Notes: a model not told the origin generated them from the letters alone. 64,000 nt of DNA from Amia ocellicauda (GCF_036373705.1 NC_089863.1:24415917-24479916); one strand, 5' to 3'. Counted from the stretch's first letter, positions 11,951 through 24,250 are shown. Made by a program: numbers and translations.

Positions 11951-14900
11951 CAGGTAGACTTTAAAATACTGTGTGTGCACGTGGAAATTACGTTTTGTTT
12001 AGCTCGGGTGTAGGGTGCGTCTGGATAGTGTAGCCCTTGCACAATGCAGGAGCTATAGTGTCTGATACAGTGTGAGTTAGTGTAAGTCTATGAACAGTGT
12101 TAATACAGTATACAGGCAGAGCACTGTGTCTCTAGGAATGGGTGTCCAGTGTCCAGTATGCTGTGTCTCTCAGGATGGGTGTCCAGTGCCCAGTCCGCTG
12201 TGTCTCCGGATGTTTGTCCTCTGTCCATTGCGCTGTGTCTCTCGGGATGTGTATCTCTAGGGATGGGTGACCCATGTCCAGTGTCCAGTGCGCTGTGTGT
12301 CTGTAGGGATGGGTGTTCTGTGTCCAGTGTGCTGTCTCTCTTTAGGGATGGATGTTCTGTGTCGAGTGTGCTGTGTCTCTGGGGATGGGTGACCCATGTT
12401 CAGTGTCCAGTGTGCTGTGTGTCACAGGATGGTGTCTTGTGTCCAGTTAGCTGGTGCTCAGGGACGAGACGCTGCAGAATTAGCTGAACACCCGTCCTAA
12501 ATGATGTTCACACTGTTTTATTGTGAACTGTGCTGCTGCACTGCAGGGCCAGACTGAGACTAGACACTACACACCATTATGTTGCATCAATAGATTTTCT
12601 ACACCATTTTATGCCCCAACCCAGACCCCCACAAAGGCCTGATTCAGTTGGGACGTTCTGGGAACGCAGCCACACCCTTCACGGAAGCCCAAGTGGAAGT
12701 TCAGTGACAGGCCAAGACATCACCCTATCTTCGTCACTAAACTTCCTTTTAGTGCAAAACATGAATTAATTCCTCAAAGCTAAATCATTTTCAGAAGCTC
12801 TGGTAATTAAATGAAATTGATTGGCTGCAGTGATTCTGCAAAGTGGATTCCCAGGAGGTTTTGTATTGTGTGTGGCTGCGTGTCGAACCGTGTCCCGAGG
12901 CATGTGATGCGTGTCTCCTCCATTCCTGAGGGGCCCTCGGCTCTTACGCATCGCAAACGGAGACATGCGCTCGGATGAACACATGAGTGGAGGGGTGAAT
13001 TAAAAGAAAAGGGATAAACAGATGTGTATGTTTTTTGTGGTGTTGTTGAGTGAAGGATTCGCGGTCATATGTCACCCCGGGGGCAAGGATGTGTAATAAT
13101 AACACAAATTATCAATCGAGTGCGGACACCCTTGTGACAGTGTGAGCTTTGTACAGCCTGCAGAAGCTCAGTACAGTAGAATACTTGTAGACAACATTAC
13201 TTTTACAGTAGAGAATATAAATGAGAGATATCTTCCTTTTTATTGTATTTTTTGGCTTTCTATGTGGTGCACAGCTCCTCCATTAGGTCCAGATTCATTA
13301 ATCAATTAGAGTACTTGAATGTAGAATCTTCACTGCAACATTCTGGAATCCCCACAGCCCCACCAGCCCCTGCCCCACAGATTGTGCCCTGTCACTCAGC
13401 CTGTGATCGTGTGTCGCACGAATGGAGGGAGGGATTAGACCTAGGAAAGGTTTGGAGGGTCTCCTCAGGAGTCTGAGCGGATACTACAGGCAGCCCCCCC
13501 CCACACACACTGTATTTATTGCAGATTTCAGTGTCCATCTGCATTGTCTGCAGTAATTGAGGTAGTAAATCCCAATCAGGTTCAATAAGAAATTAAAACA
13601 AACAACAACGATGACCAAAATCGGTTTAAAGTTGCAAATAGTTTTAAAGTTGCCGACTTTAAAAGGAGCATTTGAAATCCACTTTTTAAATCCGAATAGA
13701 TATTTGAAAGAATGATGGGTAAGACTTGGTTGCAATGTTTTGTTTGTGTTTAAGTGTTCCAGCCATGTCTTTCAGTCGTGTTGTGTTGGAGGTTGACTGT
13801 GTGGCTTTAACGATGATCACATCACAACGATCAGCACGTCCCATCCTGCCATAACAACACTGAACACTAAAACAAAACCACAATGGCCTACAAATGATCA
13901 AAATAAGATCAATATAACAGGGGAATAAAAAGTATTTTCCTCTTGAGTAGGCTTACAATGACATTTAGGGTCAGAACCTCCTCTGTCTGCGGACCTTTAT
14001 CACAACAATGGAAGTGCCGGGCTGTGGTGATCAAGGCACTGCTTTCGGGTGATTAGTCAGTACAGGATCGTTAGCGGCCTTTAATCCGGGCAGTGAGGTG
14101 CAAACAAGGCCAGCTCCTGGACTGTGAGGTGTGACTGGTCTGAGGGATGGGAACAATGTCCAGGCCTTGGCGTTCCAGGGTGGTTGATGATGAAGACGGG
14201 CAGCCCAAAACAGGTCCGCCTGGGAGGAGGGAAGCTGATGGCATTAAAAGTCAGGGTATAAATGCAGGAGAGTTTGGCACACGACCGCAGACCTGTATTG
14301 ACCATGAAGATCGTGCTCTCCTCCGTGGTGCTGTGCAGGAGGGTCCTCAGGCACGTGTGTCCTCCCGGGAGGATCAGGTAAACGGGTTGCGTTGTGTTAC
14401 AGGGAAGGCTGGGGGTTTCCTTTGCGCTCTACAGGCAATATCTGATTCCTAGGATCAATACATGTCAGTTGAACTGTGATGGATTTGAAAACATAACTAA
14501 CGAACGAAAAGATGGTGAAATATTTCCCTACAGTTTTGTGCCCCCTTTTTGTGTGTTTTGGTATAGTATTGTGGTCATTGTCGTAGTCTTTACAGCGGTT
14601 GTGTTTTGCACAGCATGTGGGCTTGCCCGTTCATTGTGGCAACTCTCGTTTGTGTGGTCGTGATTGTTTTGTGTTTCCTGTACCAGGTCCCGCTGGGCTG
14701 TTTGTGTGTGTTTGTGTGTGCCTGAGCCCTGCTGGACTCTTCACTGTCACTGTGGTGTGTGCTGTATTGTGATGTTTGAATTTTTCTTTGCTTATTCTCT
14801 TGACTTGTTCTGTACAGTAGTGTGGCGTGGTATTTTGTGTGTGTGTCATTGTGAATGTGTCTTTACTGTATGTCTTTACTCTGTCTTTACTTGTGTATGT

Positions 14901-16188
14901 GTCTTTACTTTGTCTCTGTCGTGTATGTGTGCCTTTACTGTCTTTACTCTCTCTACTGTATGTGTGTGTTTACTTTGTGTGTGTGTCTTTACTGTATGTG
15001 TTTTACTTTATCATGCATTTGTGTATGTTTACTGTGTCTTTTTCTCTGTGTGCGTACATCGTGTATGTGTTTACTGTGTTTTTTCTGTGTGTGTGTCTTT
15101 ACTGCATGTGTTTTTACTCCATGTGCATCTTTATCGTGCATGTGTGTGTGTTTGTGTCTTTAGTCTGTGTCTCTTCATCATGCATGTGTGTGTATTTACC
15201 ATGTGTGTCTCTCCCCCACAGAGCTGCGCAGTATGCTTGTGTGCTGCTGGGCCACACGCTGAAGAAGTCCGGGGCCACTGCTGAACTGCTGGCCAAGATC
15301 AAGGCCCTAGAGACGCACCTGAGCCACGGGAGGAAGTGTGAGTATATCCGTCGTAGTGCAGATTATGTATGTATTTGTACACACACACACACACGCTTAA
15401 TTAACCCCTGCCCGTGTCTCTCTCGCCGCAGTGATGCGTCTGGGCAGCTCGGTGGAGGCTGTGGTGGCGGCGCAGCGGGCGATCCACCTGTCGGACTGCG
15501 TGCTACGCCTGTGCATCACCGTGGCGCACCTGAACCGCGCACTCTACTATGCCTGCGACAACGTGCTGTGGGCCGGACGCACGGGCCTGCTGCCTTACCT
15601 GGACCAGTACAAGTGGAGCCAGAGGTCTTACAGGTGCGTGTGTGTGGCAGAGGGGGAGTAGGGAGGTGAAGGGGTGGAAGAGAGGGAGAGAGGGAGTAGG
15701 GAGGTAAAGGGTTGGAGAGAGGGAGGGTCCGGACTGTCTTTAATTGTGGCTTCTCCTCCCCGTCCTCTCCCCGCAGGTACTTCCTCTTCGCCCTGATCGT
15801 CAGCCTGAGCCGGGACGCCTACGAGATCAACCTCCTGGTGGAGCGAGAGCGCCGGGGTGGCAAGGGTGGCTGGGGGGCCGGCGGCAGCGCGTCCCCGGAA
15901 AACGGAGACGCGCCCGGGGTCTTCGCCGTGTCCTCCCCCTCCGGACCCTACCCCGCCAGCACCCTCCCCGAGCGTCTGAAGCGAGAGCTTCTGCTTGTGG
16001 CCCGCGTGTTGCGCGCCAACCCGCCCCTGCTGCTGGACCTGGCCAAGAACCTGTGCGACATCTTCATCCCGCTGGACGGCCTGGGCCTGTATAAGAGCAG
16101 CCGGGGCTTCGTGGGCGCCTGCGGCCTGGCATCCTCCCTGCTGTCCATCCTCACCATCCTGCACCCCTGGCTGAAGCTCAAGCCCTGA
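11663..16188 (+). CDS. pex11b: PEX11B, peroxisomal membrane elongation factor
   Basis: Peroxisomal membrane protein that elongates the membrane before fission. Coding exons: 11663-11718, 15222-15337, 15432-15633, 15777-16188; 243 residues (human PEX11B has 259). It matches PEX11B rather than PEX11A: the start is [13 protein letters not shown], the middle has [20 protein letters not shown] and ACDNVLWAG, then [10 protein letters not shown], and the end is [15 protein letters not shown]...HPWLKLKP. A variable Gly/Ser-rich linker (about 137-160) precedes the C-terminal membrane region, as in the family. Likely poly(A) signals are at 17233-17238 and 17843-17848. Exon 1 lies outside the 4835-bp duplication; exons 2-4 are the first of two copies. 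Confidence 0.96.
12125..12450. repeat. Minisatellite in PEX11B intron 1
   Basis: Degenerate tandem units of roughly 40-50 bp built on GGGATGGGTGTCCAGTGTCC and GTGCTGTGTCTCT, with seven or eight recognisable copies. It lies outside the duplicated segment. Confidence 0.7.
14257..14377 (+). promoter_or_regulatory. Candidate alternative PEX11B first exon with TATA box
   Basis: TATAAAT at 14257-14263 is followed 41 bp later by ATG (14304) in a good context (GACCATGA). The frame runs 24 codons, starting [10 protein letters not shown], to a donor ATCAG|GTAAAC after 14377. The exon ends in phase 2, the phase of canonical exon 1, so splicing to exon 2 at 15222 would continue in frame into [10 protein letters not shown] second copy, TATA at 19092 and ATG at 19139, lies before the duplicated exons. 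This is inference from motifs and phase. It could be chance, or the remnant of an unrelated small secreted-protein exon. Confidence 0.35.
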
Positions 16189-16888
16189 GGACACCAGCCA
16201 GTCTGTCCCTCTGTCCCTCTATCCATCTGGGAATCGATCGGTCGGTTGGACAGTCTGTCAGTCAGTCGTCTGGCCACCCAGTCGGGTTATTGAAGACGAT
16301 CGGATTTTTGTTCTTGTTTTAAAAGCGTAGGAAAGAAAAGGGACGCCGGCCGCAACCAGACTGTAGTGCATGCCTCACTGTGTCCCTGTGTGTGTGTGTG
16401 TGTATGTGCGTGTGTGTCTCTGTGCGTGTCCCTGCATGTGTGTGTCTCTGTGCGTGTCCCTACGTGTATGTGTGCGTGTGTATCCCGGCGTGTGTGCGTG
16501 TCTCATTCCGTGCTTCTTCCGTTGAATATTTCTCTAAATCCAGGTAGTTTCACTGTCAGTCTCTGCCCTCCCTTAGTAACACAGTCAGACTGGTGCCCCG
16601 CCCCCTTCGGACCAACTTGGAAACATTAAATCCCCTCCACTGGTCCCCCTTAACAGCCAGACTTGTCCTCTCTGACTGCCGTGGGGGAATAACAATCGGA
16701 CACTAACTGCCCATCACTGACTGAAAGCTTGTCTTTGTTTTGTTTATTTTTTTGAATGATTCATTTATATTGTTTTTATTATGTTCTGAGAGCTGAGTTG
16801 CTCCCGTAGCGCTCCATTCAGAGACACTTCAGCCTGGCAGCGGACGTTGACGGTGTAGCGCCTTTTGCACAGTCTGTACTTGTCTTGA

Positions 16889-17012
16889 CGGTTGATGCAG
16901 GGGAATCCCGGAGAAGGGGGTGGGGCCGTTGATGCATTTCCCCTGACCCCGCCCCCTTATCCGGGATTCCCCTGCATCAACCGGCAAGATCAGGGGAAAT
17001 GTATTGTTGGCC
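16889..17012 (+). other. Interleaved inverted repeats in PEX11B 3'UTR
   Basis: Arm A (16889-16911) pairs perfectly over 23 bp with A' (16961-16983). The inner flanks 912-925 and 947-960 extend the stem with few mismatches. The loop segment B (about 16924-16946, containing CATTTCCCCTGA) pairs with B' (16990-17012, containing TCAGGGGAAATG), with several G-U pairs outside a 12-bp core. The order A-B-A'-B' is that of a pseudoknot or a two-state switch. The same structure is repeated at +4835. Confidence 0.7.
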
Positions 17013-18028
17013 CCGTCCCCTTTAATACGGCTGACTCTTTATCACTACGAATGTCCGTCACAGTCCGGACCTCCCTGGGGCCCCCGGTCCCTGTGTCGCC
17101 CCACGTGAGGGCCCCTGTCTTGGGTGGTGTGAGATTTCGGGTGTTTATACCGGTGGGATGTGTAACGCCTCCCGCCCCTCAACGACGCCTGCAGTATCAG
17201 TGCGTGACCCTGCTTTGTACAGCAACTCTGTAAATAAACTCAAGGTGCTTGATTGGCACGGCATATATACTGTATAACTTTGCATCTCTCTCACTTTTAA
17301 TGCTGTCATTAAATTAATATATGAATAAGACTTGTCTGTGTGTGTTTGTGTGTGTAAATGTACACACACCTTGCACAGGAATTATTAAACCCATTCGGTG
17401 ATTCATTCAATTTAATAAATACCGTTTTTATTAAACTGCGGTTGTATGTTGTATGTGTTGAGACACTGATTCAGCCCCTAGAGGGTGACAGACACTGTTT
17501 TAAGAGCTAGTGTGTGTGAGAAGTTGTTGTGTAGCTTGTGTGTGTCTTTGTTCGGTTCAATCACACTTCAACAGACGCACAGTAGTTATGAACTGAAGGA
17601 ACTGAGCTGCGGATCTTTGTTGCGACGTGGGGTCGGGATGCGACGGGTGCGTTAAAACGGGTGTGCGTCCTGTGCAAGTGTGGCCAACCCCTCCTTGGCC
17701 TTTGAACTTTGCCGCGCTCTGGGTTCAACCATCCGAGGCGCCAGTCTCTCGAGCCGCGCGGTGCTGCCTGTCACGAGGTCTGCCTGTGACCCGAGGCCGA
17801 TTACCGAAGCATCAATCTGAACGGTCGCAGTTGTTTTTCAGTAATAAAAGTCTTGGTTTCTAGAACTGTTTGTGTGGATTTCTTTGGGTTGTTTGTTTTG
17901 GCCGGGCTGTTTCTGTGAGAGAGTTGGAAGTGTGTGTCTGCGTGAGATTGGATGAGTGATTGCAAGATTTTGTTCTCTCAATCAAATAAAACACACCCAA
18001 AACATAAATAATACACTCTATTCCTTTT

Positions 18029-21000
18029 ACATTACTTTTACAGTAGAGAATATAAATGAGAGATATCTTCCTTTTTATTGTATTTTTTGGCTTTCTATGT
18101 GGTGCACAGCTCCTCCATTAGGTCCAGATTCATTAATCAATTAGAGTACTTGAATGTAGAATCTTCACTGCAACATTCTGGAATCCCCACAGCCCCACCA
18201 GCCCCTGCCCCACAGATTGTGCCCTGTCACTCAGCCTGTGATCGTGTGTCGCACGAATGGAGGGAGGGATTAGACCTAGGAAAGGTTTGGAGGGTCTCCT
18301 CAGGAGTCTGAGCGGATACTACAGGCAGCCCCCCCACACACACACTGTATTTATTGCAGATTTCAGTGTCCATCTGCATTGTCTGCAGTAATTGAGGTAG
18401 TAAATCCCAATCAGGTTCAATAAGAAATTAAAACAAACAACAACGATGACCAAAATCGGTTTAAAGTTGCAAATAGTTTTAAAGTTGCCGACTTTAAAAG
18501 GAGCATTTGAAATCCACTTTTTAAATCCGAATAGATATTTGAAAGAATGATGGGTAAGACTTGGTTGCAATGTTTTGTTTGTGTTTAAGTGTTCCAGCCA
18601 TGTCTTTCAGTCGTGTTGTGTTGGAGGTTGACTGTGTGGCTTTAACGATGATCACATCACAACGATCAGCACGTCCCATCCTGCCATAACAACACTGAAC
18701 ACTAAAACAAAACCACAATGGCCTACAAATGATCAAAATAAGATCAATATAACAGGGGAATAAAAAGTATTTTCCTCTTGAGTAGGCTTACAATGACATT
18801 TAGGGTCAGAACCTCCTCTGTCTGCGGACCTTTATCACAACAATGGAAGTGCCGGGCTGTGGTGATCAAGGCACTGCTTTCGGGTGATTAGTCAGTACAG
18901 GATCGTTAGCGGCCTTTAATCCGGGCAGTGAGGTGCAAACAAGGCCAGCTCCTGGACTGTGAGGTGTGACTGGTCTGAGGGATGGGAACAATGTCCAGGC
19001 CTTGGCGTTCCAGGGTGGTTGATGATGAAGAAGGGCAGCCCAAAACAGGTCCGCCTGGGAGGAGGGAAGCTGATGGCATTAAAAGTCAGGGTATAAATGC
19101 AGGAGAGTTTGGCACACGACCGCAGACCTGTATTGACCATGAAGATCGTGCTCTCCTCCGTGGTGCTGTGCAGGAGGGTCCTCAGGCACGTGTGTCCTCC
19201 CGGGAGGATCAGGTAAACGGGTTGCGTTGTGTTACAGGGAAGGCTGGGGGTTTCCTTTGCGCTCTACAGGCAATATCTGATTCCTAGGATCAATACATGT
19301 CAGTTGAACTGTGATGGATTTGAAAACATAACTAACGAACGAAAAGATGGTGAAATATTTCCCTACAGTTTTGTGCCCCCTTTTTGTGTGTTTTGGTATA
19401 GTATTGTGGTCATTGTCGTAGTCTTTACAGCGGTTGTGTTTTGCACAGCATGTGGGCTTGCCCGTTCATTGTGGCAACTCTCGTTTGTGTGGTCGTGATT
19501 GTTTTGTGTTTCCTGTACCAGGTCCCGCTGGGCTGTTTGTGTGTGTTTGTGTGTGCCTGAGCCCTGCTGGACTCTTCACTGTCACTGTGGTGTGTGCTGT
19601 ATTGTGATGTTTGAATTTTTCTTTGCTTATTCTCTTGACTTGTTCTGTACAGTAGTGTGGCGTGGTATTTTGTGTGTGTGTCATTGTGAATGTGTCTTTA
19701 CTGTATGTCTTTACTCTGTCTTTACTTGTGTATGTGTCTTTACTTTGTCTCTGTCGTGTATGTGTGCCTTTACTGTCTTTACTCTCTCTACTGTATGTGT
19801 GTGTTTACTTTGTGTGTGTGTCTTTACTGTATGTGTTTTACTTTATCATGCATTTGTGTATGTTTACTGTGTCTTTTTCTCTGTGTGCGTACATCGTGTA
19901 TGTGTTTACTGTGTTTTTTCTGTGTGTGTGTCTTTACTGCATGTGTTTTTACTCCATGTGCATCTTTATCGTGCATGTGTGTGTGTTTGTGTCTTTAGTC
20001 TGTGTCTCTTCATCATGCATGTGTGTGTATTTACCATGTGTGTCTCTCCCCCACAGAGCTGCGCAGTATGCTTGTGTGCTGCTGGGCCACACGCTGAAGA
20101 AGTCCGGGGCCACTGCTGAACTGCTGGCCAAGATCAAGGCCCTAGAGACGCACCTGAGCCACGGGAGGAAGTGTGAGTATATCCGTCGTAGTGCAGATTA
20201 TGTATGTATTTGTACACACACACACACACGCTTAATTAACCCCTGCCCGTGTCTCTCTCGCCGCAGTGATGCGTCTGGGCAGCTCGGTGGAGGCTGTGGT
20301 GGCGGCGCAGCGGGCGATCCACCTGTCGGACTGCGTGCTACGCCTGTGCATCACCGTGGCGCACCTGAACCGCGCACTCTACTATGCCTGCGACAACGTG
20401 CTGTGGGCCGGACGCACGGGCCTGCTGCCTTACCTGGACCAGTACAAGTGGAGCCAGAGGTCTTACAGGTGCGTGTGTGTGGCAGAGGGGGAGTAGGGAG
20501 GTGAAGGGGTGGAAGAGAGGGAGAGAGGGAGTAGGGAGGTAAAGGGTTGGAGAGAGGGAGGGTCCGGACTGTCTTTAATTGTGGCTTCTCCTCCCCGTCC
20601 TCTCCCCGCAGGTACTTCCTCTTCGCCCTGATCGTCAGCCTGAGCCGGGACGCCTACGAGATCAACCTCCTGGTGGAGCGAGAGCGCCGGGGTGGCAAGG
20701 GTGGCTGGGGGGCCGGCGGCAGCGCGTCCCCGGAAAACGGAGACGCGCCCGGGGTCTTCGCCGTGTCCTCCCCCTCCGGACCCTACCCCGCCAGCACCCT
20801 CCCCGAGCGTCTGAAGCGAGAGCTTCTGCTTGTGGCCCGCGTGTTGCGCGCCAACCCGCCCCTGCTGCTGGACCTGGCCAAGAACCTGTGCGACATCTTC
20901 ATCCCGCTGGACGGCCTGGGCCTGTATAAGAGCAGCCGGGGCTTCGTGGGCGCCTGCGGCCTGGCATCCTCCCTGCTGTCCATCCTCACCATCCTGCACC

Positions 21001-22859
21001 CCTGGCTGAAGCTCAAGCCCTGAGGACACCAGCCAGTCTGTCCCTCTGTCCCTCTATCCATCTGGGAATCGATCGGTCGGTTGGACAGTCTGTCAGTCAG
21101 TCGTCTGGCCACCCAGTCGGGTTATTGAAGACGATCGGATTTTTGTTCTTGTTTTAAAAGCGTAGGAAAGAAAAGGGACGCCGGCCGCAACCAGACTGTA
21201 GTGCATGCCTCACTGTGTCCCTGTGTGTGTGTGTGTGTATGTGCGTGTGTGTCTCTGTGCGTGTCCCTGCATGTGTGTGTCTCTGTGCGTGTCCCTACGT
21301 GTATGTGTGCGTGTGTATCCCGGCGTGTGTGCGTGTCTCATTCCGTGCTTCTTCCGTTGAATATTTCTCTAAATCCAGGTAGTTTCACTGTCAGTCTCTG
21401 CCCTCCCTTAGTAACACAGTCAGACTGGTGCCCCGCCCCCTTCGGACCAACTTGGAAACATTAAATCCCCTCCACTGGTCCCCCTTAACAGCCAGACTTG
21501 TCCTCTCTGACTGCCGTGGGGGAATAACAATCGGACACTAACTGCCCATCACTGACTGAAAGCTTGTCTTTGTTTTGTTTATTTTTTTGAATGATTCATT
21601 TATATTGTTTTTATTATGTTCTGAGAGCTGAGTTGCTCCCGTAGCGCTCCATTCAGAGACACTTCAGCCTGGCAGCGGACGTTGACGGTGTAGCGCCTTT
21701 TGCACAGTCTGTACTTGTCTTGACGGTTGATGCAGGGGAATCCCGGAGAAGGGGGTGGGGCCGTTGATGCATTTCCCCTGACCCCGCCCCCTTATCCGGG
21801 ATTCCCCTGCATCAACCGGCAAGATCAGGGGAAATGTATTGTTGGCCCCGTCCCCTTTAATACGGCTGACTCTTTATCACTACGAATGTCCGTCACAGTC
21901 CGGACCTCCCTGGGGCCCCCGGTCCCTGTGTCGCCCCACGTGAGGGCCCCTGTCTTGGGTGGTGTGAGATTTCGGGTGTTTATACCGGTGGGATGTGTAA
22001 CGCCTCCCGCCCCTCAACGACGCCTGCAGTATCAGTGCGTGACCCTGCTTTGTACAGCAACTCTGTAAATAAACTCAAGGTGCTTGATTGGCACGGCATA
22101 TATACTGTATAACTTTGCATCTCTCTCACTTTTAATGCTGTCATTAAATTAATATATGAATAAGACTTGTCTGTGTGTGTTTGTGTGTGTAAATGTACAC
22201 ACACCTTGCACAGGAATTATTAAACCCATTCGGTGATTCATTCAATTTAATAAATACCGTTTTTATTAAACTGCGGTTGTATGTTGTATGTGTTGAGACA
22301 CTGATTCAGCCCCTAGAGGGTGACAGACACTGTTTTAAGAGCTAGTGTGTGTGAGAAGTTGTTGTGTAGCTTGTGTGTGTCTTTGTTCGGTTCAATCACA
22401 CTTCAACAGACGCACAGTAGTTATGAACTGAAGGAACTGAGCTGCGGATCTTTGTTGCGACGTGGGGTCGGGATGCGACGGGTGCGTTAAAACGGGTGTG
22501 CGTCCTGTGCAAGTGTGGCCAACCCCTCCTTGGCCTTTGAACTTTGCCGCGCTCTGGGTTCAACCATCCGAGGCGCCAGTCTCTCGAGCCGCGCGGTGCT
22601 GCCTGTCACGAGGTCTGCCTGTGACCCGAGGCCGATTACCGAAGCATCAATCTGAACGGTCGCAGTTGTTTTTCAGTAATAAAAGTCTTGGTTTCTAGAA
22701 CTGTTTGTGTGGATTTCTTTGGGTTGTTTGTTTTGGCCGGGCTGTTTCTGTGAGAGAGTTGGAAGTGTGTGTCTGCGTGAGATTGGATGAGTGATTGCAA
22801 GATTTTGTTCTCTCAATCAAATAAAACACACCCAAAACATAAATAATACACTCTATTCC
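18029..22859 (+). repeat. 4.8-kb direct tandem duplication, unit 2
   Basis: Near-perfect copy of 13194-18024. I noticed two substitutions: C at 13501 versus A at 18336, and C at 14197 versus A at 19032, both non-coding. The translated exons are identical. At 22860 it meets unrelated sequence beginning with a dispersed hairpin-like element. Confidence 0.97.
20057..21023 (+). pseudogene. Second copy of PEX11B exons 2-4
   Basis: Exons 20057-20172, 20267-20468 and 20612-21023 are copies of PEX11B exons 2-4 with intact frame, splice sites, stop and downstream poly(A) signals (22068-22073, 22678-22683). The canonical exon 1 is absent from this copy because the duplication starts inside intron 1. 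It could be silent, be reached by long splicing from exon 1 at 11718, or be driven by the candidate first exon at 19139-19212. With essentially no divergence it is either very young or an assembly artefact, so calling it a pseudogene is provisional. Confidence 0.6.
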
Positions 22860-22935
22860 AATTCAAATTCAAAATTCAAATTCAAAAGGTGCTTTATTGG
22901 CATGACCTATCATAGTATACCCAAAGCAGATACAG
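22860..22935 (+). repeat. Dispersed hairpin-like element, copy 3
   Basis: Tandem TTCAAA/AATTCAAA units, then GGTGCTTTATTGGCATGACC and CATAGTATACCCAAAGCAG. It sits exactly at the right boundary of the tandem duplication. A long CT-rich tract follows at about 23065-23345. Confidence 0.7.
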
Positions 22936-23656
22936 ATGTACTTTCAAACAAGACAAACATAACATGACAAGATGCATTGGAACAAATACCATACATACTG
23001 AAATAAAGTAAAATAAAGTTAAATATAATCCATATTTGGTATATGTATCAAAAACATTGTCATGACTCTCTCGCTTTCTCTGTCCCTCTCTCTGCCCCCT
23101 TCTCTCTCTGTCCCTCTCTGTCCTCTCTTTCTCTGTCCCCCCTCTCTGTCCCTCTCTCTCTGTCCTTCTCTCTGCTCCCCCTTTTTCTGTCTCTCTGTCC
23201 CCTCCCTCTCTGTCTCTGTGTCCCTCTCTCTGTCCACTTTCTCTGTTTCGCTGTCCCCCTCTCTCTCTTTGTCAGTATCCCCCTCTCTGTCCCCTCTCTC
23301 TCTCTGTCCCCCCCCTCTCACTGTCCCTCTCTGTCTCTTTCTCATCAATCCAGACAATTAGCAAGTGCTTGATAGTTGGTTACCAAACCCTGTGCCACCA
23401 ATTAACCTAGCAGTGAGAGGGCATCGCAGCCCGAGTCCAACTTTTCCCAGCCCTCCTCCCTGGACCCCCTGATCGCTCACACCCTCTCTGCTGTCCCCCC
23501 AGGGCTGCCAGTGACACACGCTGCGTTGGCTCACAATGTGTATTTTCTTCTCCTTGATGTAACATTTGCCCAGTTTAATGTGTAGTTGATTTGATCGAGA
23601 CTTTAATACACTTTATACATGATAATACACTAATTACATGAAAGTAGGTAATTTGG

Positions 23657-23853
23657 GACTGTGTCTCTGCAGGACCAGGGCTGAGACCCTGCTGGACTGG
23701 ACTGTGTCTCTCTAGGACCAGGGCTGAGTTCCTGCTGGACTGGACTGTGTCTCTCTAGGACCAGGGCTGAGTTCCTGCTGGACTGGACTGTGTCTCTGCA
23801 GGACCAGGGCTGAGACCCTGCTGGACTGGACTGTGTCTCTGCAGGACCAGGGC
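23657..23853. repeat. 43-bp minisatellite
   Basis: Nearly five copies of a 43-bp unit containing GACTGTGTCTCTGCAGGACC and AGGGCTGAGACCCTGCTGG. A single unit is also present at 3255-3298. The array lies upstream of the perilipin 5'UTR exon. Confidence 0.85.
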
Positions 23854-24099
23854 TGGAGAGTCTCGTGTGACTCTCACAGGCCTGTAGATCTCATTCTTCT
23901 TCACGCTGCGAATGGAAGCTGCGATTTTCCAATTTTCCCCCTGTTGGAGCAGCGCGGTCACATGGTGGCCCACCGTGCCAAATCCTGATCCACTCCTTGC
24001 TGGCCTCGTCATGGGGAGAAGAAAGGCAGAGCGGTGGGGGAGGAGAAGGGAAGGACAGAAGAGATTTGGGACAGACGGAGGAAGGAGGGCGTCCACAGG

Positions 24100-24229
24100 G
24101 GAGTCCTCACAAGAGCTCAGAAGCTGAGAGAGAGAGGAGAGAGAGAGAAGTGGTCTCAGGCACGTCTCAATCTATCCATCCATCTTTTCAAGAACCGTCA
24201 TCTTCTTAAGGGACTGCTAAGCAGGGCAG
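24100..24229 (+). promoter_or_regulatory. Perilipin 5'UTR exon (inferred)
   Basis: A consensus donor GGGCAG|GTAAGTC after 24229 suggests a non-coding first exon ahead of the coding start at 25243. The exon start is not fixed. Upstream (about 23930-24060) is moderately GC-rich with no clear TATA box. Confidence 0.4.
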
Positions 24230-24250
24230 GTAAGTCATTATGTTTTATAT

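Larger units (their letters stand above)
13194..18024 (+). repeat. 4.8-kb direct tandem duplication, unit 1
   Basis: Starts in PEX11B intron 1 at ACATTACTTTTACAG and ends at CACTCTATTCC (18024). It covers part of intron 1, exons 2-4, the 3'UTR and about 1.8 kb beyond the first poly(A) signal. Unit 2 repeats it at an offset of 4835 bp. The junction carries a four-base filler TTTT (18025-18028). Confidence 0.97.

Noticed and set aside
14304-14377. Independent small secreted protein starting MKIVLSS
   Set aside because: Only 24 codons before a donor and no recognisable following exon of its own; the in-phase link to PEX11B exon 2 is the better, still unproven, reading.
14664-15669. Cys/Val-rich frames in PEX11B intron 1 and their copies at 19499-20504
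   Set aside because: Produced by GTGTGT and CTTTACTG-rich intron sequence; the real coding part is exons 2 and 3 only.
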